In this document: positions 1-8,093 of the stretch, in pieces | Layout: every line of letters starts with the position of its first letter | Numbering within the stretch: the first letter of the stretch is position 1 | Assembly (NCBI GenBank): GCA_039024635.1 | Contig: JBCCQA010000002.1 | Span: forward strand, 226,680 to 290,679 | DNA length: 64,000 bases | Direction of reading: 5' to 3' | DNA from: Kuafuiihalomonas sp039024635 | GTDB lineage: Bacteria > Myxococcota > Kuafuiibacteriia > Kuafuiibacteriales > Kuafuiibacteriaceae | Translations under genes and position numbers: made by a program | Notes under the pieces: generated by a model | What the model was told of the DNA's origin: nothing | The model's input: only the letters and a program-made list of their open reading frames with translations | The model's database searches: none

Positions 1-1184
1 CCCAAAGCCCAGGCAAGCAAGAGCACCACCACGGCAGGGGCGGTGGCTTTGGCGCCTCTGATGACGGCCTCCGTTCCTTGACCCAGTCCGAATGCGCCTT
101 GGCTCGTCCCCCATAGGACCGCCACGCCGATGCCGACCCCGCTCCCGTAAACCAGAGCGTCGTAGGACGCCGCCTCGCCCAAGACGAGGCCCACAATCGC
201 GAGGAGCCCCTGCTCCGAAGCGGCCTGAAGGGCGGCGCCATCTGCGCTCTGCCATCCGGTCCAAGCCAGGACTCCGACAACCGTGATGACCAAAGCCAAG
301 ACCGGCGCCAGCCCGGCACTCACCCTGGGGCGGGACCCGGAAGCCATGACCGCTTCCGCTTCGACGTCCATCAGGGGCTGAGCGTCGGGGGCGCTCACAG
401 CCCCTTCCCGGGCTCGCGCCTCGGCCCGGGCCATTGGCCCGAAGTCTCTTCCCGTCCAGCTGACCCAAAACACCATGAACAGCGCGAGCCACGGATAGAA
501 GCGAGCGGGGAGCCCGGCCAAGAAGACCTCGTACCCGCCACGATCGATGCCCGCCGCCGTCAGGGCCTCCTGCAGGACCCCGACTTCGTAGCCGACCCAG
601 GTGCTCACCAAGGCCAGGCTGGCCACGGGGGCCGAGGTCGAGTCGACTAGGTAGGCCAGCTTCTCCCTCGACACCCGAAGTCGGTCCGCCACCGGTCGCA
701 TGGTGGTTCCGACCATCAGAGAGCTCGCGTAGTCGTCGAAGAAGAAGAGCAGCCCCAAGCCTCCGGTGGCGAGGCCGAACCCTCTGCGGCTCCGGGCGCG
801 TCGCGAAAGAAGGCTTGCCAAACCGGCTGCGCCCCCTGAAGCGGCCAGCGCGCCGACCATGCCGCCCATCGACAGGGTGAAGATAACGATCTTGGCTTTG
901 TCGGCGTCGGCGAGCGCGGCCACGATCCTGTCCAATCCAGCGAAGAATGCGCCCACGACCGTGCCTTCCACCAGACCGGCACCGACCACGACGCCGAACA
1001 GCAGGGCGGGCACGACTTGCCGCGTGAGGATGGCGGTCGCGATGGCGATCCCGGCCGGAACGAGTGAGATCGGACTTGGGCCTTCGGCGTAAGGAAGACC
1101 GAGGCCCATAAACTCCAGGAGCATCGCCAGGCCCAGCCCGGCGACCACGGCGGCCGACCCGCCCTTCACGGTCCGAGCAGCCAT
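1..1184 (-). CDS. NhaC-family Na+/H+ antiporter, 3' end cut by window edge
   Basis: Polytopic inner-membrane antiporter that probably exchanges Na+ for H+. I translated the minus strand from the ATG at 1184. The reading frame stays open for 394 codons to the window edge, so the C-terminus is missing. It shows the NhaC-family signature FFDDYASSLMVGTTMRPV followed by SREKLAYLVDSTSAPVA (about residues 140-175), many hydrophobic segments, and a later ASYDALVYGSGVGIG stretch typical of the family. The start overlaps the 3' end of the upstream small gene by 19 bases, which suggests one transcript. The family call is secure; the ion specificity is inferred. Confidence 0.85.
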   Translation of the reverse strand, partial: MAARTVKGGSAAVVAGLGLAMLLEFMGLGLPYAEGPSPISLVPAGIAIATAILTRQVVPALLFGVVVGAGLVEGTVVGAFFAGLDRIVAALADADKAKIVIFTLSMGGMVGALAASGGAAGLASLLSRRARSRRGFGLATGGLGLLFFFDDYASSLMVGTTMRPVADRLRVSREKLAYLVDSTSAPVASLALVSTWVGYEVGVLQEALTAAGIDRGGYEVFLAGLPARFYPWLALFMVFWVSWTGRDFGPMARAEARAREGAVSAPDAQPLMDVEAEAVMASGSRPRVSAGLAPVLALVITVVGVLAWTGWQSADGAALQAASEQGLLAIVGLVLGEAASYDALVYGSGVGIGVAVLWGTSQGAFGLGQGTEAVIRGAKATAPAVVVLLLAWAL

Positions 1185-1615
1185 CGGGCCATCCCTAGCC
1201 CAAGCCCGAGGCCCAAGAGCCTCGGTCCGAGAAGGGAGCGCGGAGCAACCCGAGCGGCGGTGGACGCCAAGCGGGTCCGGGTCTCGATATTCCATTTGAC
1301 GCAGAGCGCTTCAATCTGATCGAGAATGCCTTCGTAGTCCTCGAAGCTGAGAGGCACCCGCCGTTCACTCAGTGCCCAGAAGCTCTCTAGCTCGCACCTT
1401 CGTCGACCCGGTTCCACCCAGCCACACATCCAGCTCCCGTTCAGGCCCTTCAGGCGCAAGGCTCGCCGGTTGACCTCGTCATTCGGTGCAGGTTCGTCGA
1501 GGGCCAGCTCGAGATCGGCCGCGCCAAAACGTTGCGATCCGATGCTTCGAGCGAGGACAACGTAAAAGTCGTGTGCGCAGTGGGCGCCAGCGGTGGGAGG
1601 AGACCCGCCATGCAT
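1166..1615 (-). CDS. hypothetical protein with hydrophobic C-terminal tail
   Basis: I do not recognise this 149-residue protein. The middle is charged and mixed in composition, with motifs such as GSWMCGWVEPGRRR and LSFEDYEGILDQIEALCVKW. The last 25 residues form a short Leu/Gly-rich hydrophobic segment that could anchor it in the membrane. The frame overlaps the NhaC-type antiporter by 19 bases on the same strand, an arrangement typical of coupled genes, which is the main reason to believe it is real. No clear Shine-Dalgarno precedes the ATG at 1615, so the start is uncertain. Confidence 0.55.
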   Translation of the reverse strand: MHGGSPPTAGAHCAHDFYVVLARSIGSQRFGAADLELALDEPAPNDEVNRRALRLKGLNGSWMCGWVEPGRRRCELESFWALSERRVPLSFEDYEGILDQIEALCVKWNIETRTRLASTAARVAPRSLLGPRLLGLGLGLGMARWLLGP

Positions 1616-1701
1616 CAGTGGGATGAGAACCGCAGGCGCCTAGTCCACGCAAGCCGAGGGCGCTTGAGGAGCCCCTTCGGAACGTGTTTCGGAGCGCTAC
1701 G

Positions 1702-2277
1702 ATGAACGATTTCCAAGTCCGAGCTCTGGCATTCTCGGAGCAGAAACGTCAAAAAGCCGACATGGGACCGAACGCGAGTTACGGCGCCGAACGCGCAAGG
1801 CGCTTCCTGGACGACGCTCGCGCCGAAGCCAATCGAGGTCGCTTGGATCTAGCGGTCAAGCACCTGGAGCTCGCCGCCGCCTTCGATCCCACCAACACCG
1901 ACGTTCGTCGGTGCTTGGTCGAGATGCGGGCCGATCCCCGCAGCAAGACCCGTGATCTTCCCAAACCCAAGTGTGCCGATGAGAGTCTACTCAAAAGAGC
2001 AAGAGAGGCCGAGGAGGCGGGCAACTTCCCCGTCGCCATGCAGCTCTTGGAGTCGGGTCTCAATGGTGGTCAGCGCGCCCGATGTGCGTTTCGTCTCGGG
2101 TTGATGTTCGTGAAACACGACCGCGACATCGATCGAGGGGTGGAGTTGTTGAGGACCGCGGTAGAGGCCGCGCCGTCCAATGCCAGCTACAAGAAGACCC
2201 TGGATAAACTGCTGGAGCGCCAGCGGAAGTCCAATCGAACCCCGACCGCCTGGCTTTCCCGACTCTGGCGCTCTTGA
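1702..2277 (+). CDS. TPR-like protein upstream of pseudokinase
   Basis: A 191-residue soluble protein with two tetratricopeptide-like helical regions. The first (roughly residues 35-75) has RRFLDDARAEANRGRLDLAVKHLELAAAFDPTN. The second (about 105-165) contains LLKRAREAEEAGNFPVAMQLLESGL and GVELLRTAVEAAPSNASYKK. TPRs normally mediate protein-protein contacts. I chose the ATG at 1702 over the GTG at 1684 because GGAG lies seven bases before it. The stop sits 35 bases before the next start, so the TPR protein and the pseudokinase are likely co-transcribed and may act together. No signal peptide or membrane segment is visible, so it is probably cytoplasmic. Confidence 0.75.
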   Translation: MNDFQVRALAFSEQKRQKADMGPNASYGAERARRFLDDARAEANRGRLDLAVKHLELAAAFDPTNTDVRRCLVEMRADPRSKTRDLPKPKCADESLLKRAREAEEAGNFPVAMQLLESGLNGGQRARCAFRLGLMFVKHDRDIDRGVELLRTAVEAAPSNASYKKTLDKLLERQRKSNRTPTAWLSRLWRS

Positions 2278-2312
2278 AATTACCCCCCGACCCCGGTCAT
2301 GACCGTGGAGGT

Positions 2313-4061
2313 ATGGGCTCCATACGCTACGCCGTCCTAGGTCCGTTGGCGTCGGCCGCCCCGAATCGCGCCTTCTTGGGGTGTGTCGTCCGTGACGGCG
2401 TAGCCTCACCCCAGGAACCCATCGCCGTCGTTTGGCTTCCCGATGAGCTGGCCTACGATCAGGACGCGCTGAACCAGCTTCGGCGCCAGGCCGAATGGGT
2501 TCGTGCCTTGCGCCACCCCCATGTGGTCGGCGTCTACGGCATCGAGTCCTTCGATGAAGGTTGGGCCCGCATCGTCCAGATGATCGACGGTGAGCCGCTT
2601 CCGGTGGTGGCTTCAGCGCTCAGGGCCCAGGGCCAGCTCGAAGCCGATGTCGTCGTGCGCATCGGCCTCGACGCGGCGGCTGGCCTTCAGCACGCCCATG
2701 AGTTCGGCGAAGCAAGCAATGGGCAGCCCATCGTTCACGGCGGCATCCGTCCCGAGACCCTGCTGATGGGCTTCGATGGTCGAACGCGGGTCTCGGGCTT
2801 CGGCGCGTCGGCCTTTCGACCTTTCCGGACCCTCCTCGAAGGCCGCAGAGCGACGGCATTCCTCGCGCCCGAGCAGCTCTTGGGCGGCGCGGACAGTGCT
2901 TCGGTCAGGACCGATGTGTACGGACTGGCCGCGGTGCTGTTCGAGCTCCTGACTGGTGCTCCGCCTTTTTGGGAAGAGGCGGAGCTCGAGCGCGCCATCA
3001 TGACCAAGGACCTCCAGCTGCCGCCCGAGGTCGAGGGCAGCGAAGGACTGGTGGCCACCCTTCAGCGCGGCCTTCACCGCCAGAGCCCCGAACGCTACGA
3101 GTCCATGGCGGATTTCGCAGCGGCGCTGGTCGCGGCCGGGCCATGTGACCGTGAGACCCTGGTCGCTCGGCTCGATGAGCTCTTTCCTCGCCAGGCCTTC
3201 ATCCGGGCCAACCGGGCCTCACTCCTGGAGTCGGCCGTCGACCCCGACACCCTCGCCATTTTGGAGCCGAGCCCGAGCGATGAGGTCTCGCCCCCCGTGG
3301 GGGATGCATCCAGTCCCTGGTCCGAGGCCCCGGCGCCAGAGCCGCCAGCAGCCGCGCCGACGGCCAAAGAGCTCTCGGCCGGACTGACGGGCCCCATCGC
3401 CCGATCGGTTGACCTGGCCCCCGAGCCCGACGGTCCCATCACCCATTTCGATCGCAAAGCGGGGGATGGCTCTCGGACCGCCCTGGCTTTGGTGGCGGCG
3501 CTCGCCTTCGTGTGCATCGGCGCCGTGGCTTGGTTCGGCAAGGGCGCGCCGCCCGAGGGCCTCGAGACCCCCAGCGCGCGCCATGAACTTCCCCCCGAGA
3601 TCCTGGCCGGCGCCTTCGAGGCCGCACGACCGCCGCCTCCGCCCGAGGCGACGGGGCCTCAGCGCGCGGTCGCCCTGGATGCTACGCCCAGTGTCGAGAT
3701 CTATCGCGGCGACGAGAAGCTCGGTCGAACGCCTTTGCAGGTCGAATTGCGCGCGGGCCAGCACGAGCTGCGGCTCACCGATGCCGAGCGAATGATCAAC
3801 GTGTATCGAACCATCGAGGTTCGACCCGACGGCGAGAATGTTCTCCTCTTCCGGCTCAAGCCCGCCATCCTCGAAATCAAAGCCCCCGACGGCGCGACGG
3901 TGTTCCTCAACGACGTCGCTGTGGGACGGGCGCCGGTCGAGCCCCGCACGGTCTACGAAGGGCGCTACCTGCTCGTGGTTCAGTATCTGGGCCAGAGCTA
4001 TCGGGCGCCCATCGCCGTCAAGCCGGGCCAACGAGTGGAGGTGGCGGCCGAGTTCGACTGA
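2313..4061 (+). CDS. membrane-anchored pseudokinase with two PEGA domains
   Basis: About 582 residues. Residues 1-280 follow the Hanks Ser/Thr kinase fold, with an APE-like LAPEQ and DVYGLAAVLFELLTG. The catalytic residues are missing: the strand-3 Lys is Trp (IAVVWLP, about residue 41), HRD is HGG (HGGIRPETLL, about 142), and DFG is GFG (SGFGAS, about 162). A Pro/Ala-rich linker leads to one membrane helix (about 389-408) and two C-terminal PEGA domains (about 458-582; VEIYRGDEKLGRTPLQVEL and ILEIKAPDGATVFLNDVAVG). The kinase part is therefore inside and the PEGA part outside the inner membrane. Scaffolding or sensing is inferred. ATG 2313 is preferred because the kinase fold begins there; a TTG at 2274 would overlap the upstream stop. 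Confidence 0.85.
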   Translation: MGSIRYAVLGPLASAAPNRAFLGCVVRDGVASPQEPIAVVWLPDELAYDQDALNQLRRQAEWVRALRHPHVVGVYGIESFDEGWARIVQMIDGEPLPVVASALRAQGQLEADVVVRIGLDAAAGLQHAHEFGEASNGQPIVHGGIRPETLLMGFDGRTRVSGFGASAFRPFRTLLEGRRATAFLAPEQLLGGADSASVRTDVYGLAAVLFELLTGAPPFWEEAELERAIMTKDLQLPPEVEGSEGLVATLQRGLHRQSPERYESMADFAAALVAAGPCDRETLVARLDELFPRQAFIRANRASLLESAVDPDTLAILEPSPSDEVSPPVGDASSPWSEAPAPEPPAAAPTAKELSAGLTGPIARSVDLAPEPDGPITHFDRKAGDGSRTALALVAALAFVCIGAVAWFGKGAPPEGLETPSARHELPPEILAGAFEAARPPPPPEATGPQRAVALDATPSVEIYRGDEKLGRTPLQVELRAGQHELRLTDAERMINVYRTIEVRPDGENVLLFRLKPAILEIKAPDGATVFLNDVAVGRAPVEPRTVYEGRYLLVVQYLGQSYRAPIAVKPGQRVEVAAEFD

Positions 4062-4067
4062 GCGGCC

Positions 4068-5756
4068 TCAGCCCTCCCATCCGAAGGCCAAAGACAGGTC
4101 GATCCCGGCCGGCTCGCCGATGAAGGTCTCGGGAAGCTCGGCGTCCAGGGCGTTCTCCACCGCGACCCGCAGCCAGAAGCCTCGACCGAAATCGAGTCCG
4201 GCGAAGCCGCCGAGGCGCAGGAAGTCGTTGTCGACGCCGCTGCTCGCCCCTCTTCCTGCGAGGTGGACCTCGAAGACGCCGACCGGAGGATCCCAGCGAA
4301 GGCTTGAGCGAACGAAGATCCCGTCCTGAAGCAGGTCGGCCCGGCCCGGCTCGACGCGTCGCTCGCTGGGAAAGCGGCTCACCCAGCCCAATGCACCATG
4401 AACGGACAGGGCGCCGATCAAACGAAGGCCGCCATCAAGCCGAAGGTCCGCCACCGCAGCGCCCTCCGCCTGGGGCTCAAGGACGAGCGGCCCCCCCCGG
4501 AAGCGGATTCCGCCTCGGCTGCTCTGCCAGGCAAGGAGGGCCGCGGCCCTCAAGCTTCGCTGATCGGCGTCGGGAATCGCGGCCGGTCGTCCCAGTCCGG
4601 CCAGCCCGTTCAGGCCCTTGCGCAGCTCTAGGCCCAGCTGAAGGTCCTGGCCCCAAGTCAGGGCCGCGTGGCCGGTCCAACCTCGGGTTTGGGTTTGTTC
4701 GAGCTCGTGAAGGAGGCCGCCGACCTCCAGACTGAGCCGCCAATCCCCTTCGGCGAAGCCGAGGCTTGGCCCACCCTCAAGCCTCAGGACATCCCCATCG
4801 AAGGGTCGGCCTGCGCTCCCGAGGTGGCGGAGCCCAAGCCGCCAGGGTCCGAGCGCCAGTTCGCCGTCCGCCTCCCAGGCGTAGAGGACCGGGTCGACGC
4901 GCGGCTGATCCGGGAAGCGGTAGCTGGCTCCCTGCCGAGACAAGCGAAGCGCCGCTCGATGATGGCCCCGATGCACCAGTCCGACGCCCACGACGTGGCG
5001 CACCACGTCCTGGGCCCCGAAGGGTCCGGGGCCGACGGGCTCTGGTTCTTTGTCCTCCCGACCGTCAATCCCGCCCAGGACCTCGAGCCGGGTCTGCTTG
5101 CTGCCGATGCTGAAGCGTCCGAGTCCGCCGGCCCGAAGTTCACGAAAGAGCCGACTGTCGGTGTCCTCATCTTCGGCGCCGGGATCGGTGGGTCTGCGGA
5201 CCCGGAGGAGACCGTCGCCCCCTTCGCCGAAGGCCGCGAGCTGGAGATTCCACGCCTCGCCCTGCAGAGCGAGTCGGGCGCTGCCTCGCGCCGAGCGATC
5301 CGCAGATCGCGCCGAGGCCCAAGCCTGAGCGACCTGATCCTCGTCTCGCCAGGGTTCGAGGTGGAGGGACTCCACGTCAGCTCGGGCCAGGATGGGCGCT
5401 CGGCTCAGGACCACGCGACCGAACAGCTCGGGCGGAAGCTCGGACCATCCGCCGACGGCCGGCTCCACGAACCAGCCCCACAGCCTTTCTGTCCGGAGTC
5501 GCGTGTCGCCGCTCGGCCCAAACACTGGGACGGGCGCCAGGTCCAGAGCTTCGTCCACGCTGCGGGCCAGGTTCTCGGTGAGGCGGGCTGCGGAGAAGCT
5601 ACGCCCGTCCAAGCTAGGCGGTGCCCAGGTTGGGGTGCTCGTGGGCGCGAGCAAGGACGCCATCAGGTCCAAGTCCTGTGGACTGAGTGGGTCTTCAGGT
5701 GCGGACTGGCCGAACGCCAGGACCAAGAGGAGCGCCGGCCCGGGCACGGGCGGCAT
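4068..5756 (-). CDS. outer-membrane beta-barrel protein, TonB-receptor-like
   Basis: A 562-residue protein with an N-terminal hydrophobic signal segment (PALLLVLAFG). A Ser/Pro-rich stretch follows, with a region resembling a plug domain (SFSAARLTENLARSVDEAL). The rest is a long series of alternating aromatic/hydrophobic strands with turns, as in an outer-membrane barrel. The end (FWLRVAVENALDAELPETF, then a terminal strand) resembles the last strands of TonB-dependent receptors. It is shorter than a full receptor and I see no clear TonB box. It converges on the pseudokinase gene with a 6-base gap. The substrate is unknown. Confidence 0.65.
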   Translation of the reverse strand: MPPVPGPALLLVLAFGQSAPEDPLSPQDLDLMASLLAPTSTPTWAPPSLDGRSFSAARLTENLARSVDEALDLAPVPVFGPSGDTRLRTERLWGWFVEPAVGGWSELPPELFGRVVLSRAPILARADVESLHLEPWRDEDQVAQAWASARSADRSARGSARLALQGEAWNLQLAAFGEGGDGLLRVRRPTDPGAEDEDTDSRLFRELRAGGLGRFSIGSKQTRLEVLGGIDGREDKEPEPVGPGPFGAQDVVRHVVGVGLVHRGHHRAALRLSRQGASYRFPDQPRVDPVLYAWEADGELALGPWRLGLRHLGSAGRPFDGDVLRLEGGPSLGFAEGDWRLSLEVGGLLHELEQTQTRGWTGHAALTWGQDLQLGLELRKGLNGLAGLGRPAAIPDADQRSLRAAALLAWQSSRGGIRFRGGPLVLEPQAEGAAVADLRLDGGLRLIGALSVHGALGWVSRFPSERRVEPGRADLLQDGIFVRSSLRWDPPVGVFEVHLAGRGASSGVDNDFLRLGGFAGLDFGRGFWLRVAVENALDAELPETFIGEPAGIDLSLAFGWEG

Positions 5757-5795
5757 CTAGACAGAAGCGGCGCGCCGGGGAAAGGAGCGTTGGGA

Positions 5796-5868
5796 TGGCC
5801 AATCTCGGACTCGAACCAAGGACACGCGGATTTTCAGTCCACTGCTCTACCAACTGAGCTAATTGGCC
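5796..5868 (-). tRNA. tRNA-Phe (GAA)
   Basis: The minus strand folds into a complete 73-nucleotide cloverleaf. The acceptor arms GGCCAAT and ATTGGCC pair fully, with discriminator A. The D arm is GCTC/GAGC around AGTTGGTA, the anticodon stem GTGGA/TCCGC closes the loop CTGAAAA (anticodon GAA, Phe), and the T arm CTTGG/CCGAG carries TTCGAGT. The 3' CCA is not encoded. It lies between the barrel gene and an outer-membrane protein gene, both on the same strand. Confidence 0.97.
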
Positions 5869-5935
5869 AGGGGCTCGTGGGTCTAGCGCCATGAGGGCAG
5901 TTTGCCAAGGGTCAATGCGCTTGCGGTCCTGCGCC

Positions 5936-6751
5936 TCAGAAGCCGATGTCGTAGCCCAGGCCGAGACCCAGCTGGGGCACCATGGCGTACCGGGTGAGGA
6001 TGTCGTCGACGTAGGTTTCGCCCTCGCGCGCCAAGGCGCTCGCTTCCTCTTGGAAGTTTTCGGTGTCGACGTCGATTCGAGTCTCCGAGGCGACGGTGCC
6101 CGTGAAGCCCGCCGACAGGCGAACGATGACCGGACCTGCGTAGAACCGGTAGCCCAGCTCGCCGTGGATGCCATGCATGGTGCTGCTCATCTGGACCGAG
6201 CCATTGATCGGATCTTCGCCTTGGTAGTTCAGGGCCTGCTCCAGGACCTCGGCCGACTCCAAGTCGCCGCCGAGCTGAATCAAGCTGTAGCCCGCGCTCA
6301 GATACAGTCCGCGCTTCTTGAACGGGCTCCAAGACAGGAAGCCTCGAGCGACGAGGCTGTTCTCCAGCGCAGCGTTGAAGACTTGGTTCGTGGCCGGGTC
6401 TTGGAAGCCCCCCAAGTCGTTCACGATCGTCTCGGCCAAGTCGGCGTAGGGCTCGGGGATGACGCCTAGGCTTCCGCCCATTCGAAGGCGACCAGGCATC
6501 TCGAACTCGGCTCGGCCTCCCCAGAAGACGGGGAAGTCGGTCGCCCCCTCGACCATGACGTGCCACTTCTTGTCACGGTTTCGGATGCGGCTCTCCTGGA
6601 GGACCTGAAGCTCTGCATCATCGCCGGCCGGCAGGGGGCTCAGGCTGGCGCCAGGCTCAGGTCTCGGAGTCGGCCCCGGCTCGGCCTGGGCAGGTCTAGC
6701 CAGAGCCAAACCGGCGACGAAGAGGGCGCATGGGGAGGTCCGCAGGTGCAT
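5936..6751 (-). CDS. outer-membrane beta-barrel protein
   Basis: About 271 residues with a Sec signal peptide (cleavage likely after ARPAQA). A Pro-rich linker and a barrel-like body with alternating strands follow (RGFLSWSPFKKRGLYLSAGY, GELGYRFYAGPVIVRLSAGF), ending LGLGLGYDIGF. The terminal aromatic residue is the usual outer-membrane assembly signal. The ATG at 6751 is used; the longer frame begins with TTG at 6757. The gene is divergent from the methionine-salvage pair, leaving about 160 bases for both promoters. The function of the barrel is unknown. Confidence 0.75.
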   Translation of the reverse strand: MHLRTSPCALFVAGLALARPAQAEPGPTPRPEPGASLSPLPAGDDAELQVLQESRIRNRDKKWHVMVEGATDFPVFWGGRAEFEMPGRLRMGGSLGVIPEPYADLAETIVNDLGGFQDPATNQVFNAALENSLVARGFLSWSPFKKRGLYLSAGYSLIQLGGDLESAEVLEQALNYQGEDPINGSVQMSSTMHGIHGELGYRFYAGPVIVRLSAGFTGTVASETRIDVDTENFQEEASALAREGETYVDDILTRYAMVPQLGLGLGYDIGF

Positions 6752-6912
6752 GTCCAACAGGTTCGGAGGCGCTGCTTCATCTTTGATCTCTTCTCACGCA
6801 TTCTCGAAATGAACATCAATACTGCACCGATCCGCGCCATGCATGAAAGGTGGGCGTAAGGCAGCCCGTCCGATTTGGGAGGGTCCAGGGCGCCGAAAGG
6901 AGTTGAACGAGC

Positions 6913-7461
6913 GTGCCGGCTGAGGGTCAGATCACGCTCGTGGAGATCAGCTACGCCGACGGCCGGCCGGCCCCGAAGGATGCCTTGGTCCCCCTCGGAA
7001 TCCGAGTCGCCACCTGGCCCGTCCCCGAGGCCGCGACCCCCTTGCTCGACAAGGAGCGGCTCGAGGACGGAGAGAAAACGACCGCCCTCGAGGCGATGGA
7101 CGTCTACTTCGAGCGCCTGAAGGCCGAGCAGGGCTACCAGAGTCGAGACCTCATCATCCTCCACCCCGAAGTCCCGAAGCTGGACGAGATGTTGGCCAAG
7201 TTCGATCGCTGCCACATCCACGACGACGATGAGGTCCGATACGTGGTCGACGGCGAAGGCGTGTTCGGCTTCGTCCTTCCCGACGGAGAGCAGGTCCATC
7301 TCAAGGTCGAAGCCGGGGAGTACATCAACGTCCCGGCCGGGACCGAGCACTGGTTCTACCTGACCGAGAAGCGTCGCATCAAAGCGGTTCGCTACTTCTC
7401 CGGCACCGAAGGCTGGACCCCGAAATACACCGACACGCCCATCCAGCCCAAAGCCGCGTGA
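6913..7461 (+). CDS. mtnD: acireductone dioxygenase
   Basis: A 182-residue cupin enzyme. It oxidises the acireductone formed from methylthioribose to 2-keto-4-methylthiobutyrate and formate, the penultimate step of methionine salvage. The metal-binding cupin motif CHIHDDDEVRYVVDGEG supplies two His and one Glu, and the second motif VPAGTEHWF supplies the third His. The length is normal for the family. The GTG start follows AAAGGAG by about ten bases. The stop overlaps the next start (GTGA), so it is translationally coupled to mtnB. Whether Fe or Ni is bound cannot be read from the sequence. Confidence 0.93.
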   Translation: MPAEGQITLVEISYADGRPAPKDALVPLGIRVATWPVPEAATPLLDKERLEDGEKTTALEAMDVYFERLKAEQGYQSRDLIILHPEVPKLDEMLAKFDRCHIHDDDEVRYVVDGEGVFGFVLPDGEQVHLKVEAGEYINVPAGTEHWFYLTEKRRIKAVRYFSGTEGWTPKYTDTPIQPKAA

Positions 7462-8093
7462 GCCCTCCTATCGGAGCGGAGGCCCTGCGAGACGCGCTCG
7501 TCGAGATCGGACGGCGCCAGGATGCCCGAGCTTGGGTCCCGGCCACGGCGGGCAATCTGTCGGTGCGCCACCACGATCCATCTCAGGTCTGGATCACGGC
7601 CAGCGGCACCCACAAAGGTCGGCTCGGGCGGGACGATATTCTCCTCGTCGACCTGAACGGTGAGCTCGTTTCCGCGGCGCCGGGTCGTCGGCCCTCGGCG
7701 GAGACTTCGCTCCACCTGGCCGTCTACCGCAGCGTACCCGAAGCGCAGGCTTGCCTGCACGTCCATACCGTCGCCAACACCCTCGTTCACCGTTTGGGGG
7801 GCGAGGATGGTTTGGAGCTTCCACCCTTGGAGTTGGTCAAAGCCTTCGGGATCTGGGAGGCGGCGCCCGAGGTCAGCGTCCCGGTCTTCCCGAATCTACT
7901 CCGGGTCCCCGACATTGCCGGTCTGGTCGAAACCCGCTTCGGCCATGCGCCTCCCGAGCTTCCGGGCTTTCTCATTCGGGACCACGGCCTGACGGCATGG
8001 GGCGCCGATCTGGAGCGGGCCGATCACGCTTTGGAGGCCTTCGAGTTTCTGTTTCGGGCCAAGATCGAGCTGGCCCGTCTCTCTTTGGACTGA
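7458..8093 (+). CDS. mtnB: methylthioribulose-1-phosphate dehydratase
   Basis: A 211-residue class II aldolase/adducin-fold protein. It dehydrates 5-methylthioribulose 1-phosphate in methionine salvage. Visible motifs are the phosphate-binding start WVPATAGNLSVR, TASGTHKG, the acid-containing RPSAETSLHLAVYR, the zinc-binding LHVHT and the later RDHGLTAWG histidine. The GTG start overlaps the mtnD stop by four bases. The 3' end overlaps the convergent membrane-protein gene by 70 bases. MtnC and the isomerase/kinase genes are not in this window. Confidence 0.9.
   Translation: MSPPIGAEALRDALVEIGRRQDARAWVPATAGNLSVRHHDPSQVWITASGTHKGRLGRDDILLVDLNGELVSAAPGRRPSAETSLHLAVYRSVPEAQACLHVHTVANTLVHRLGGEDGLELPPLELVKAFGIWEAAPEVSVPVFPNLLRVPDIAGLVETRFGHAPPELPGFLIRDHGLTAWGADLERADHALEAFEFLFRAKIELARLSLD

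Noticed and set aside
4668..5894. 408-residue plus-strand frame across the barrel gene and tRNA
   Set aside because: It reads through the antisense of a tRNA and of a gene with signal peptide and barrel strands.
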